From positions 1 through 13,944 of the forward strand of contig JAKOGH010001164.1 of assembly GCA_024811115.1 (NCBI GenBank): a DNA stretch of 13,944 bases. The letters are read 5' to 3'. Source of the DNA: Terana coerulea (lineage: Eukaryota > Basidiomycota > Agaricomycetes > Polyporales > Phanerochaetaceae). Shown piece by piece: positions 1 to 8,603 of the stretch; the stretch's first letter is position 1; every line of letters starts with the position of its first letter. The translations under genes and the position numbers were made by a program. The notes under the pieces were generated by a model, which ran no database searches, was not told the DNA's origin, and was given only the letters and a program-made list of their open reading frames with translations.

Positions 1-50
1 TCCAAGCATTCCTAGCAGGTGAGTATTAGAGTTTTGTGATACAGTCCGAA

Positions 51-194
51 GCTCAGAGTAGGGAAAGTCTCTCAGTATGTATTCGCTTTAACGAAGCGGA
101 CGGTCGGTCCGACTACAGTAGTATGTGAGTACATGACGTATCCAGTGAGAATGAAGGAGCTATACGCGCTCAGAGTAAAGGGAAAGTCTCTGAG
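51..194. repeat. Pair of short direct repeats (51-75 and 168-194)
   Basis: The second copy has two extra A bases after GCTCAGAGTA; otherwise the copies match almost completely. They are spaced 117 bp apart and lie just upstream of the TATATAAG box at 218-225. They could be transcription-factor sites or a local duplication. Confidence 0.55.
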
Positions 195-367
195 GGTGCT
201 CGAACGGAGAGAGTGGGTATATAAGAGGGTGATCGATTGCTCGTAGCGAGCGCAGAAATTAAGGGATAGGGACGGGGAGCGAGTCGGGGGTAAACGAAAC
301 AAGTCCGTACTAGAGAATCGATAGACCTTGTGGCGCTGATGCACCGATCGCCGGGCGTCTGGCGCGC

Positions 368-390
368 GTGCGTGCATGCTATGCGCGCAC
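368..390. repeat. GC-rich hairpin
   Basis: Arms GTGCGTGCAT (368-377) and ATGCGCGCAC (381-390) pair at 9 of 10 positions around a GCT loop. It lies just outside the left limit of the MITE-core homology, so it may mark a rearrangement point. Confidence 0.5.
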
Positions 391-403
391 TCAGTCTCCA
401 CCC

Positions 404-880
404 GACAAGTCCCCCAGACTTGAGTGAGTCGCATGGCACCGAGCCACGTACCTGTATTTCCAGTACGTGCATGCTTTATGAATTATTCACAGCATATCCT
501 AGTATCTTTACCTCATGGCAAACTGCGGGGACGTGAAAGTCGACTGCAAACCTCGGAGATGGCATGTTGCTTCGTCAATGTGCTGGTGCTAACAATGCGT
601 CGCGTGTAAGCTCTTGGTGGGCGCCTAAAGTTGATGTTTGGAGTTTCACTTATTGCATGCTCTCTACAACGAGTAAAAGGGTATATAATGAGCAGCACAT
701 ATATGAAAGTGATTTCAAATGAGCTCAGTGAGTATCTCCTTCCGTTTGGAGGCTGTGAAGCACAATTTGTGCCGAGGTTGACCAGTATATTCCAATTCAG
801 GATGTAGTTGTAACTGCAGTCACAGAGTCAAGTCAAAGTTGCGTCGAAGCTGACGGCATTAGCCAATGAATGGACATCAC
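404..880. mobile_element. hAT-like MITE family 1, core copy lacking both ends
   Basis: This stretch aligns along its whole length with 6132-6612, the core of the complete MITE at 6017-6675. A 44-base block at 695-738 is identical to 6429-6472, and a 29-base block near 749-777 is also conserved. The left ~115 bp and right ~63 bp seen in the complete copy, including both terminal inverted repeats, are missing. On the right it abuts the copia LTR fragment at 881, which lacks its own first ~50 bp, so a deletion probably removed the MITE end and the LTR end together. It has no transposase frame. The core carries a TATATAAT box at 682-689. Confidence 0.75.
682..689 (+). promoter_or_regulatory. TATA box conserved in the MITE core
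   Basis: TATATAAT is preceded by AAAAGGG. The same box and context recur at 6416-6423 in the second copy. It sits just before the longest identical block shared by the two copies, so it may have been a real promoter in the parent element. Confidence 0.4.
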
Positions 881-1109
881 AAGTATTCTAGGACTCCATG
901 GAACTACTAAGACTTCTGGTGAAATACTCGGGTTTAGCTATTCTAAGTGATCTACGCATATGGCATATGGTGAATGGTCAGGAAACACTACTCTAGTCCA
1001 TGGAATACCTGAGGTTGTACTCTGGATCTCCTATGTCCGTATTGCAATAGTCCTTGTGGCGCTAATAGGCACTCGTGCATAGCAGCGGCTAGGCACTTAT
1101 ATTCTGACA
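881..1109 (-). repeat. Copia 3' LTR, truncated at its distal end
   Basis: It matches the right LTR piecewise: 881-1033 aligns with 5870-6016, and the following part with 6684-6766. On the minus strand it begins TGTCAGAATATAAG at 1109, right after a purine-rich tract GCTGAGTGGAAG, the expected polypurine-tract/LTR junction of copia elements. About 50 bp of the distal end, including the TATA-containing part found at 5863-5870, is absent. This copy has no MITE at the position used in the other LTR and so shows the empty site. Confidence 0.85.
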
Positions 1110-1124
1110 CTTCCACTCAGCAAG

Positions 1125-1600
1125 TCACTGCTTAGACTTTGATAGTGATACCAAGCAGAGTTTAAAGTACTCAAACTTCATATGACCGAGAAGTTTAATG
1201 AGAATGTCTGCAATCATGTTATTCATACTGATGTAGACGATCTTGACCTGTTCGGACTTATAATACTCCCGAATGAAATGATAATGAATGTCAACATACT
1301 TGAGTCTTCTGTCATGTGCGGGATTGACAGCCAAAAATATACCTTCCTGATTATTAGAAACAGGGGGGGACAGGAAGCGGATGGTCATATCTAATCTCCT
1401 GTTGAAGTGACATCAGCTAGGCAATCTTGGAGCAAGCTTCTGAAAGCGCCATATACTCGGCTTCTGTTGAGGAGCATGCCACGGTCTTCTGCATTTGCGA
1501 AGTCAGGGCCACAGCTCATCGGCCGTAGAAATACAAAACCCGGTAGTTGATGCCCGGTTATCCCAATTCTTGCCCCAGTCTGCATCTGAATATTCGATCA
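1125..1600 (-). pseudogene. Copia RNase H domain remnant
   Basis: Translation on the minus strand gives the copia RNase H hallmark SSTEAEYMALSEACSKI (1444-1473 and onward) after a degenerate GFVFL segment. It is followed by AVNPAHDRR, YHFIREYY and MIADILIKLLGHMKFE, the usual C-terminal end of copia pol (1125-1388). The final stop is at 1125, just before the LTR. The frame changes near 1390-1490, and a stop interrupts the segment after the STEAEY block. In life the domain removes RNA from the RNA:DNA hybrid during reverse transcription. Identification is firm; function is lost. Confidence 0.88.
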
Positions 1601-1679
1601 AGCCTGATAGACCAGCACCTTGGTACTTGGATCTTGAAGCAAGTAGTTTGGAGATAGTGGAAAATGTGTTTAGCCGCTA

Positions 1680-2705
1680 TGATGTATTGTTCAGTCGGCT
1701 CCTACATGTGCTGGGATAGGCGTGAGACTGCCTATGCAATGTTAGGTTGTGTTCCAATCATGGGATAGATAAGACTACCAATCATTTGCTGGTAGAATTT
1801 CTGCTGACTGGCCTCGGCTGTAAAGCTGGGCTTGGCCCTTTTAAGATGAATGCCTTCTGGAAGTGGTGTCCCGTGTAGCTTTGAGTTCTCCATTTGGAAA
1901 CATGAAAGAATCCCTTAGGTATAAGCTTGTTGATCGATTGTCAAGAGCTTCTTCAACCACTCACAGGTGATTTGGCGTCCGCAGAAGCGAGGTAGTGGGT
2001 CCCATGTCTCGCATTTGGAATTTCTTAGTGAGTAAAGTCTTCATCATCTTGATGTTCTTTAAACTAGGACCCATGTGCAGAAGGTCATCGACATAGATGA
2101 TGAAGATCACTTCTGATTGATTGTGTTTATAAACGTAAACACCGTCAGAGCGTATGCGCTTGTAGCTTTGTTTAAGAAGTGTTACATGTAGCTTCTCATT
2201 CTAGCGCTGAGGCTTGTTTCAGCCTGTAAATTGCTTTCTTTAAACAGCACACCTGGTTCTCTTGCCCCTTCTTCACAAACCCTTCTGGTTGTTATATAAA
2301 TCTCCTCGTTGAGCACACTATAAAGAAAGGCCGTTTTAATATCCATCACCTCAAGTTCCCAATCGTTGAGTGCACAGTGTGCTAGCAAAAACCGTATTGC
2401 TTTGTATCGAGCAATGGAAGAGAAGGTTTTCGAAAATCAATTCTCTCTATCTGGGTAAACCCTTTCGCAACTAAGCATGCCTTGTAGCAGCCGTTGGGTT
2501 TCCGTCCAAAGACTCATTTGCATTTCACAACTCTCCAATTCGCAGGTCTGGTGACTAGGATCCACATTTTGTTCTTCATCTGAGATTTAATCTCTTCCTC
2601 CATTGCAAGCTCCCACTGCTTCGCATCAGGCTGGTTCATAGCCTCGCAATAGGTCAGGGGGTCGAAGGATGCTGCGTGACTGAGATTGATATTAAACCAT
2701 CTCAT
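1680..2705 (-). pseudogene. Copia reverse transcriptase remnant
   Basis: Read from 2705 leftwards: YCEAMNQPDAKQWELAMEEE, the usual entry to the copia RT domain; then LVAKGFTQIE; then DWELEVMDIKTAFLY and LNEEIYI (2182-2390); then the catalytic box YVDDLL at about 2079-2095, with both aspartates intact; then a degenerate connection ending in YQQMIGSLIYPMIGTQPNIA near 1740-1830, the copia motif before RNase H. Stops (for example a TGA after KCK near 2515) and several frameshifts break the domain. The enzyme would copy the element's RNA into DNA in a cytoplasmic particle. Homology is clear although the gene is dead. Confidence 0.92.
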
Positions 2706-3461
2706 CGAATTAATGATCTGTCAGGCTGGATCTGAGATTCATTGGGCTCTTCATCCGAGGTCTTCTACTGAAGAAGTTTCCTTCGGAGTGTCTGCGCCAT
2801 TCAAACCACTCGGCCCGCTCTTGTTCCGCTTTGTCTTGAGCATACTTCATATGCACGGGCACACCCTGCTCTTGTAGGCTTCGTCAGAGGCACGTCACCA
2901 TAAGAGTTATTCAGTTGACGCCGCTGTCTAGTGTTGCCCTCGAGGTCTCAGAGCTCTCAGAACAAGTTGAAATGTGAGACCATGGTAAGGATTGCATCTT
3001 TGCCTTGGGTTCATTGGGCTAGGACTCATGGTCTAGGCGTTGGAGGTGGAGGACCCATAATAAAGCCAGGTTATCAAAGTTTGGATATTGGAATGTCAGT
3101 GGTACCAGTGTTGGGTCTTAGTAGATATCCTCATTATAACCATCGCAATGCATGTCGAAGGCGCCCAGTGGATGCATATGGCAGATCTAAGGGATTGTAT
3201 GGAGGGATCTAATTGTGGAATCAAATCACTACTATTTTCAGGAAGTATCGCTCGATTAGAATCTGAATCTAGGCTCGGCTCAGTTTGAGCAGGTAATTTG
3301 GCTGGTGCAGATTCCAGTGCACAATCACCGTTCTCGCCTAGGAAAGGAAGTCTCATCGAAGGTGATGTTACGTGCAACAACAATGGAGCTGGTAGATGGA
3401 TTTCAAAATTAGTAACTCTTTGTTCCGATTTCATATCTGATGAAGATTATAACCTTAGCTT

Positions 3462-4200
3462 TCACCTAAAGCTTGTTGACCCTCGCATTCTTGTGGATGT
3501 GGATGTAGGCTTTGCAGCCAAAACTCTAAAGTACAGTACGTCCGGAATTGTACCATCCCAAACTGTGATTGGCACCTTCCACTGGTGCCTTCTAAGCGAT
3601 TGCCAGTTATAGATGTGCATGGCAGTCTCGACAGCTAGTTTCCAAAAGCCTGATGATAGCCTCTGTGACACATAGCTTTGGCTTTATTGGTAATGGTCTG
3701 CTGCCAGCACTTCGCTCTACCATTCTGCTGTAGTGTCTTCGCAACTGAGAGTTCACACTCAATTCCTCGTTCTGACAAATAGTCATTGAATTCCTGACTT
3801 AGAAACTCCTCCCTCGATCCGGGATGGATTGCTTTAACCTTCCAATTGAGTTGATTTTCTGCCCAAGCAACATAGTTTTGAAAGCAGTGAGGGTTTGGGA
3901 CTTTTGCTTAAAAAACCAGCAAAGCCCAAAGCTAGAGTAATCATCCAATGTAAGTCAGAGTGTAGCGGTAACTATCAATGGAATTGGCTGGATATTCAAC
4001 TAGATCCATGTGAATGAGATCTAACAGATTTGATGTTTACAACTTGGAAGCAGGAAAAGGCGTGAGCTTGGACTTGCCAAATTCACACTTATCACATGGT
4101 GTTTCTTTTGCCAGTGCCTTGATGTGATCTAGTACTCCTTTAACATTCCCAGGAAGTTTCGACAGAAGACTTCCCGCATGTGCGGCGGTGCCAGATTGTA
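3462..4200 (-). pseudogene. Copia GAG-pre-integrase and integrase remnant
   Basis: Minus-strand translation gives WHRR near 4180, then a zinc-binding CDKCEFGKSKLTPFP (about 4052-4098), then LDLIHMDL (about 4001-4020) holding the first catalytic aspartate, then YRYTLTYI. The second catalytic position, normally in an SDRGGEF-type motif, reads HPGSREEF (3803-3829). The glutamate of the NGRAE-type motif reads NGRAKCW (about 3704-3724). So two of the three DDE residues are gone. The C-terminal part continues with FWKLAVETAMHIYN and PDVLYFRVL. Stops and frameshifts occur throughout. Integrase would join the element's DNA to the host genome; this copy cannot. Confidence 0.88.
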
Positions 4201-5793
4201 ATCAGTAGAAGTTGATGTTGACATTGCAGAAATAGTGGGCGGCACAACTTCAGGAGCTGTATCAGCCTTAACAAATTCTTTGTGCATCAGCGCGAGTGGC
4301 TTGTAACTATTATAGGCGATCGAATGAATTATATTGGGCTTGAATTGGGCCATTTAAACTATGTTGATGAATGGGATGAGTAAACAACAGTCTGAGATAA
4401 ACTTGTCGAGTGTGGCTTGCCATGTGATCTCAAGAGAGGAGAGATTCAAATCTAGTAACCTGGATATTGGTAGTTCGGGTTGGTGATAGATATCGTTGTT
4501 AACCTTGATAGTGTATGGTTCTAAATTGTCGTATTCACGAGGAAATAAAAAGTGTAATCGATTCCCTCATTGTCGAGTCATAGTGTGAAGTCGTGTGAGG
4601 ACAATGCGTGAATGTATTTGTTGTAACAAAATCCTTCAGGAGTGAAGAATCTCTAAGCGCGTGCTGACTGGTGTGAGAAACCTTTCGGCTAGTATGCCTG
4701 AGTTTCTAAACCAGTTGCACTTGGGTTAAGCACTTTGTATGTTCAACTGTTCCCAGAATTAGGTGACAGTTTTTGAAAGTTCCTCTGTTGTGGTGGGCAC
4801 TTATTAAGCGAACCATTTTAGATCAGCAAGCCGTAATTGCCGATTGAGCAGGTAGAAGTTGGAGAATGACATATGCGAATTCCAAACGAAACAATAAACA
4901 CTTCAGATGTTTACAAAATATTTATTACAGGTAGTGCAAATTTAATTCTCATAATTCTACAGCTTCTCAAAGTAGTTCCCTTGTAAACCGCACTGAGTGC
5001 TTTGATAATATAAGCCTGGTTCTTACACAGGCCCTTAAAGGAGATCTCTCTAATAGCTTTCAAACCTTAATTCCTAGCCTGGAATTCCTCCCTTGTTCTA
5101 TCCTTCCTGATGTCCTTCAACGAGCAGTGGAGGTGGGTGAGCTAACGAATTAGCCTTGTAGGTTTCCTATCAATGCGTAGTTGATGGATTTCTTTATATG
5201 AAGGTCTCGAAGATATCCAAGCGCTTGAGCGTACTGCTAAACTTCAGTCGAAGATCTGAATGAGGTCAGATGCGGTTAACTTCGAAGTTGAGAAGCACTG
5301 GCTTGGGTGCGATGAGTAAAAGTGGGTGCAGGAATGTCTGAGAGCCTCTCAGCAAAAGTATGCTTTCGCGGGACTGGCTAGGATGCAAGCGTGTTTGGCT
5401 TTCTTCTCTCGTGCCCAATCACTGGTTGCAGACTCAGTCGAGCTGACCAGTGATCTCAGCGTCTAGGGAGCTTAGAACAGGTGAAACGAAAGAGTTGGCC
5501 AGAAGGCTTGGGGCCTTTGAAAGTAATGTAGTTCAAGTCACGCTTCTTAGCAAGGAAGCAGTCAAGTCACTCTTGCAACGACTTGTACTTGAGGAGTAGG
5601 ATTGAGTGAACTTGACACTACGGGTTACAGAGGAATATTGTCAAAAGACAATTCTCTGCCACGCAGAATCAATGAGACTCACTCGTTAATCTGAATGTAT
5701 AAATTGTTTGGTACAACGGAGTTCAGGGAACCAGTGTAGGGATAAAGCAAAGGTAATCAGAAGAGTGACAGAGGCAATAATGTAGAGATTTAG
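4201..5793 (-). pseudogene. Copia gag/protease and leader region, badly decayed
   Basis: By position this must hold the 5' part of the element. No intact frame remains. A segment near 5360-5420 reads WAREKKAKHACIL on the minus strand, resembling the W..REKKAKH segment of fungal copia Gag, but the match is short. I could not find a Gag zinc knuckle or the protease active-site motif. The AT-rich patch at 4880-4960 could be a secondary insertion, but no repeat borders are visible. Confidence 0.4.
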
Positions 5794-5813
5794 AGCTCGG
5801 GGCTCATAACCTA
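5794..5813 (-). other. Primer-binding-site-like sequence of the copia element
   Basis: On the minus strand AGGTTATGAGCCCCGAGCTC lies seven bases downstream of the LTR end (..TTTCCA at 5820). GGTTATGAGCC-type sequences at this place resemble the initiator-tRNA primer sites known from copia elements. The assignment rests on position and partial resemblance; I did not align it to a tRNA. Confidence 0.5.
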
Positions 5814-5819
5814 AGAGAA

Positions 5820-6016
5820 TGGAAATAATTAAACTGAGGTTTATTTAGCATATTCAGCTTGGTATATATACAAGTATTCAGGACCCTGGAACTACTAAGG
5901 CTCCTGGTATAATACTCAGGTCTAGCTATTATAAGTGATCTACGCATGTGGCATATGGTGAGTGGTCAGGAGACACTACTCTAGTCCATGGAATACTCAA
6001 GGTTGTACTTTGGATT
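5820..6016 (-). repeat. Copia 5' LTR, proximal part
   Basis: This is the R/U5-side portion of the 5' LTR, whose other portion (6684-6766) was displaced by the MITE at 6017-6675. It aligns with 881-1033. It keeps the end missing from the left LTR, including TATATATA at 5863-5870 and the terminal TG/CA at 5820. Joined, the two parts give an LTR of about 280 bp. Several differences from the left copy are transitions. Confidence 0.85.
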
Positions 6017-6675
6017 TAGCGTTGCCGTAGCTTGAATTGAATTGACTGTAACTTAACTTTTGATGACTGATCCTTTTGGGACAGTCAAGTCAAGTCAAGT
6101 CATTCCTAATCAACTTGACTGCAACTTCAGTCAGTCCCCCACAGACTTCGAGTGAATTCCATAGCCTCTGAGCCACATACCTGTATTTCCGGGGTACGTG
6201 CATGCTTTATGAATTATCCACAGCATATCCTAGTATCTTTACCTACATAGTATGGCTGCAAGGACGTGAAATTCGACTGCAAACCTCGGAGATGGCACCA
6301 TTGCTTCTCCATCAATGTCTGGTGCTAATAATGCTGATCTGCGTGTAAGCTCTTGATGGGCGCCTAAAGTCGATGTTCAAAGTCTCACTTATTGCAGCTC
6401 GCAGCGGTAAAAGGGTATATAATGAACGGCACATATATGAAAGTGATTTCAAATGAGCTCAGTGAGTATCTCACTTCATTTGGAGGCTGTGAAGCACAAT
6501 TTGTGCCGAGGGTGACCAGTATCTTCCAATTCGGGATGTAGTCGTGGCTGCGGTTACAAGTCAAGTCGAAGTTGAGTCAAGCTGACGCATTAGCCAAATG
6601 AATGGACGTAACTTGACTGCAGTGTAACTTGACTTTGATGACTTGCGACTTTCCAGTCAAGTTATGGCAACACTA
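6017..6675. mobile_element. hAT-like MITE family 1, complete copy
   Basis: The element is 659 bp with terminal inverted repeats TAGCGTTGCCGTAGCTTGA (6017-6035) and, reading inward from 6675 on the other strand, TAGTGTTGCCATAACTTGA. They match at 16 of 19 positions, and all three differences are transitions. It is flanked by an 8-bp target duplication, TTTGGATT (6009-6016) and TCTGGATT (6676-6683). Eight-base duplications and a TAGTGTTGCC-type end are features of the hAT superfamily. Subterminal CTTGACT/AGTCAAG repeats occur on both sides (for example 6088-6107). It has no transposase frame, so it must have been moved in trans. The uninterrupted LTR at 881-1109 shows the pre-insertion site. 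Confidence 0.87.
6416..6423 (+). promoter_or_regulatory. TATA box conserved in the complete MITE
   Basis: TATATAAT in the context AAAGGG...GAACGGCACATATATG matches the box at 682-689 in the core copy. The 44 identical bases downstream (6429-6472) are the best conserved part of the family. Confidence 0.4.
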
Positions 6676-6683
6676 TCTGGATT

Positions 6684-6766
6684 TCCTATGTCCATATTTG
6701 GTAATAAACCTTATGGCACTGATAGGCGCTCGTGCATAGCAGCGGCTCGGCGCTTATATTCTGACG
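6684..6766 (-). repeat. Copia 5' LTR, distal part
   Basis: It resumes the LTR after the MITE and its target duplication, and aligns with 1029-1109 including the shared CGTGCATAGCAGCGGCT. The outer end reads CTTATATTCTGACG where the other LTR has CTTATATTCTGACA. The terminal base is changed or belongs to the flank. A 5-bp duplicate of the flank (AACTA) cannot be tested because the opposite end is lost. Confidence 0.8.
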
Positions 6767-6952
6767 AACTATTCTACTTAGTGCGCCATCCTTCCACTAA
6801 GCACGTCAATAGGATCCAAATGTTCAGAGGAGATATCAAATTCTTTGAATTGAATGTATTATTATAGGAAGAAGAGCATCTACATGGGGGCCAGTTATGC
6901 AGCTAGTATAGCATATGGTGGGATGTGCATCAGGAAAATGGCATGTTGTCTT

Positions 6953-7080
6953 TAGTGTCTTAGGCTCGTCTTGGGCAATCACTCCAAGATACGTAAGACA
7001 CCCAAGACACCTAAGACATTTGTCTTGAGTAGGCTATGTCATTTTTCTTACCAAGATGGAATTGTCTTGTCAAGACAATA
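6953..7080. repeat. Left cluster of AAGAC/GTCTT motifs
   Basis: About ten copies of (C)AAGAC or its complement occur in 130 bp, in both orientations, including GTCTTGTCAAGAC (7066-7078) and TAAGACACCCAAGACACC (6992-7009). A matching cluster lies at 9013-9106. Dense short motifs near an end in both orientations are typical subterminal repeats of hAT- or CACTA-like transposons. Confidence 0.55.
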
Positions 7081-7394
7081 TGCATTAGCAAAGATAGTCA
7101 TAATACTGTCTGAATATAGTTCTCAAGACTGTTCAAATTCCTCAATACAGTTCAATTACAGGCTAAATCAATGTATTGCGGCACTACTCTACTACTGTAC
7201 ATTGTGATGCTGCACTATTGAATATATACAGTAGCCCTGTTCCTCACTATCCTTTATTCTATATACTGCTATGTAACTAAGATTGCAAGGTAAGCATGGT
7301 AGCAAGAAAATAGGTGTACTGATACTCACTCCATAGGGCGTGTGATGGAGTCATTGGGCGACAGTGCACAAGTATCAATGTGTGATCTCCAGTA

Positions 7395-7445
7395 AGGGGC
7401 GGTGGGCATACAAGGACAACGGAAAACATCAAGGCCTATATAAAA
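7395..7445 (+). promoter_or_regulatory. Core-promoter-like sequence (GC box plus TATA)
   Basis: GGGGCGGTGGGC (7396-7407) is followed about 30 bases later by TATATAAAA (7437-7445) and then a C/A-rich leader containing CAGCTCAGCACCC. The first ATG downstream (near 7553) opens only nine codons. No gene is recognised, and if transcribed the product may be non-coding or a decayed transposon gene. Confidence 0.3.
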
Positions 7446-7518
7446 CCTGCATAGAGACGGCTCCGGCAGGACGAGCAGCCCACCAACTCAGCTCAGCACC
7501 CAAGTGAAACTAGGACAG

Positions 7519-7535
7519 ATACATACGGTATGTAT
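7519..7535. repeat. Near-perfect palindrome ATACATAC-G-GTATGTAT
   Basis: Eight-base arms with a one-base centre lie about 75 bases after the TATATAAAA box. It could be a dimeric protein-binding site or chance. Outside it, 7446-7966 holds no gene I can assign. Confidence 0.45.
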
Positions 7536-7974
7536 ACAAGGGCATGAACACAGCTTCTAGGACCTCCCAATAAGCTAGCACTCAGATGCAAAGGCCTTCG
7601 CGCACAGAGCAGATGACAAGCTGTAAGGCGCAGCAAGTACTGTAGGCTTCTACTAAGGTTCTCGTGCGGCGGCCTCAGTTGTGTGTATTAACTACAGACC
7701 TCGGTCAGTGTAACAATACTAGTAACACATATGACTCACTTTGCTATGCTCATGGTTTAGGAGAGCTTCTGACATTTCGTGTACGTGGCAGAATGTCAGC
7801 GCTTTGCGTTATCTGCATCTGCGTGAGCTATTATGAGATGCACCCAGGTAATTGTAATTGCTAGCCCTCGCCCTTCACTCCCAAACACAATGTGCTTGAT
7901 CTCTGATAACCGGAGCCACCACGAGAGATTTTCAAGCTCTTGCAGCCACTCCAAAGGGCGCCGTCAGGCTAGTC

Positions 7975-8595
7975 TAGTGTTGCCAAAGTTCAGTTCAGTT
8001 TGGTTCGGGCCTATTTTTGTTCAAACCAGAACCAGAACCAAGTGTTTAGTAGCTGAACCAGAACTGAACTGAACTGAAATAGCATGAACTGGTTCAGTCG
8101 GTTCAGTTCAGAGTTCAAACTGGTTCGAACCATTGAACCATGTATATATCTGCTTTACTCTGTCAAATCAGTATAATTGCAATGGTAGATCATAATAGAG
8201 TTATATATTGACATCTAGAAGGGTTTGTATAGTGCAAAAGCCTTATATTATGATGTTTTAAAGCTCAGTGTCTGATAGAGGCTGTCAGTTGCCATTTTGG
8301 CAGCTATTGATGGCATCATGTATACACCAAAACATAAGCAGAGCAACATTTGGTGCTCAGTTTACACGCACAATGATGAAAAATAGTTTAGATGTGCTAC
8401 AGTAAGTAAGTTCATGTACTTTTCTCTATGAATTCCAGTACAAATACACTACATAATATGTACATGGTTCATAGTTCGAACCGGTTCAAACTTGGTTTGG
8501 AGTGTGACAGCCATGCCCCAAACCAAGAACCAAACCAAGTTACCTAGAAGCCGAACCAGAACTGAATCAAACTGAACTGATCTTTGGCAACACTA
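7975..8595. mobile_element. hAT-like MITE family 2
   Basis: The element is 621 bp. Its ends read TAGTGTTGCCAAAG then TCAGTTCAGTTTGGTTC on the left (7975-8006) and the inverted equivalent at 8564-8595, about 32 bp with two mismatches. The 8-bp target duplication is GGCTAGTC (7967-7974) and GGCTGGTC (8596-8603), 7 of 8 matching. Both ends carry many copies of GGTTC/GAACC and GTTCAGTT motifs as subterminal repeats. The middle (about 8150-8450) is AT-rich and non-coding. The terminal TAGTGTTGCC is shared with family 1, but the inner sequence is unrelated, so it is a different family, perhaps served by a related transposase. Confidence 0.88.
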
Positions 8596-8603
8596 GGCTG
8601 GTC

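Larger units (their letters stand above)
1..403. other. Gene-free stretch with TATA box and short direct repeats
   Basis: No coding region is recognisable. Two direct copies of a 25-27 base motif starting GCTCAGAGTA and continuing GGGAAAGTCTCT lie at 51-75 and 168-194. A TATATAAG box at 218-225 (plus strand) is followed by a small hairpin, GCTCG/CGAGC, near 239-251. The mix of direct repeats, TATA box and purine-rich leader could be the U3/R part of a diverged LTR, or a promoter cut off by the MITE core that begins near 404. No LTR edges or target duplication are visible, so the identity stays open. Confidence 0.4.
881..6766 (-). mobile_element. Degenerate Ty1/copia retrotransposon with nested MITE
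   Basis: In minus-strand order the element runs: 5' LTR (6766 to 5820, split by a MITE), primer-binding-site-like sequence (5794-5813), leader and gag region, integrase, reverse transcriptase, RNase H, a purine-rich tract next to 1109, and a truncated 3' LTR (1109 to 881). The order integrase then reverse transcriptase identifies Ty1/copia (Pseudoviridae-type) rather than gypsy. All coding parts carry stops and frame changes, so it is dead. The net length without the 659-bp MITE and one 8-bp target copy is about 5.2 kb, normal for a fungal copia element. Target duplications cannot be checked because the left LTR end is missing. Confidence 0.9.

Noticed and set aside
72..609. Several open frames of 60-120 codons at the left end
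   Set aside because: They are low-complexity, overlap one another on both strands, and coincide with repeat and MITE sequence. No protein motif is visible.
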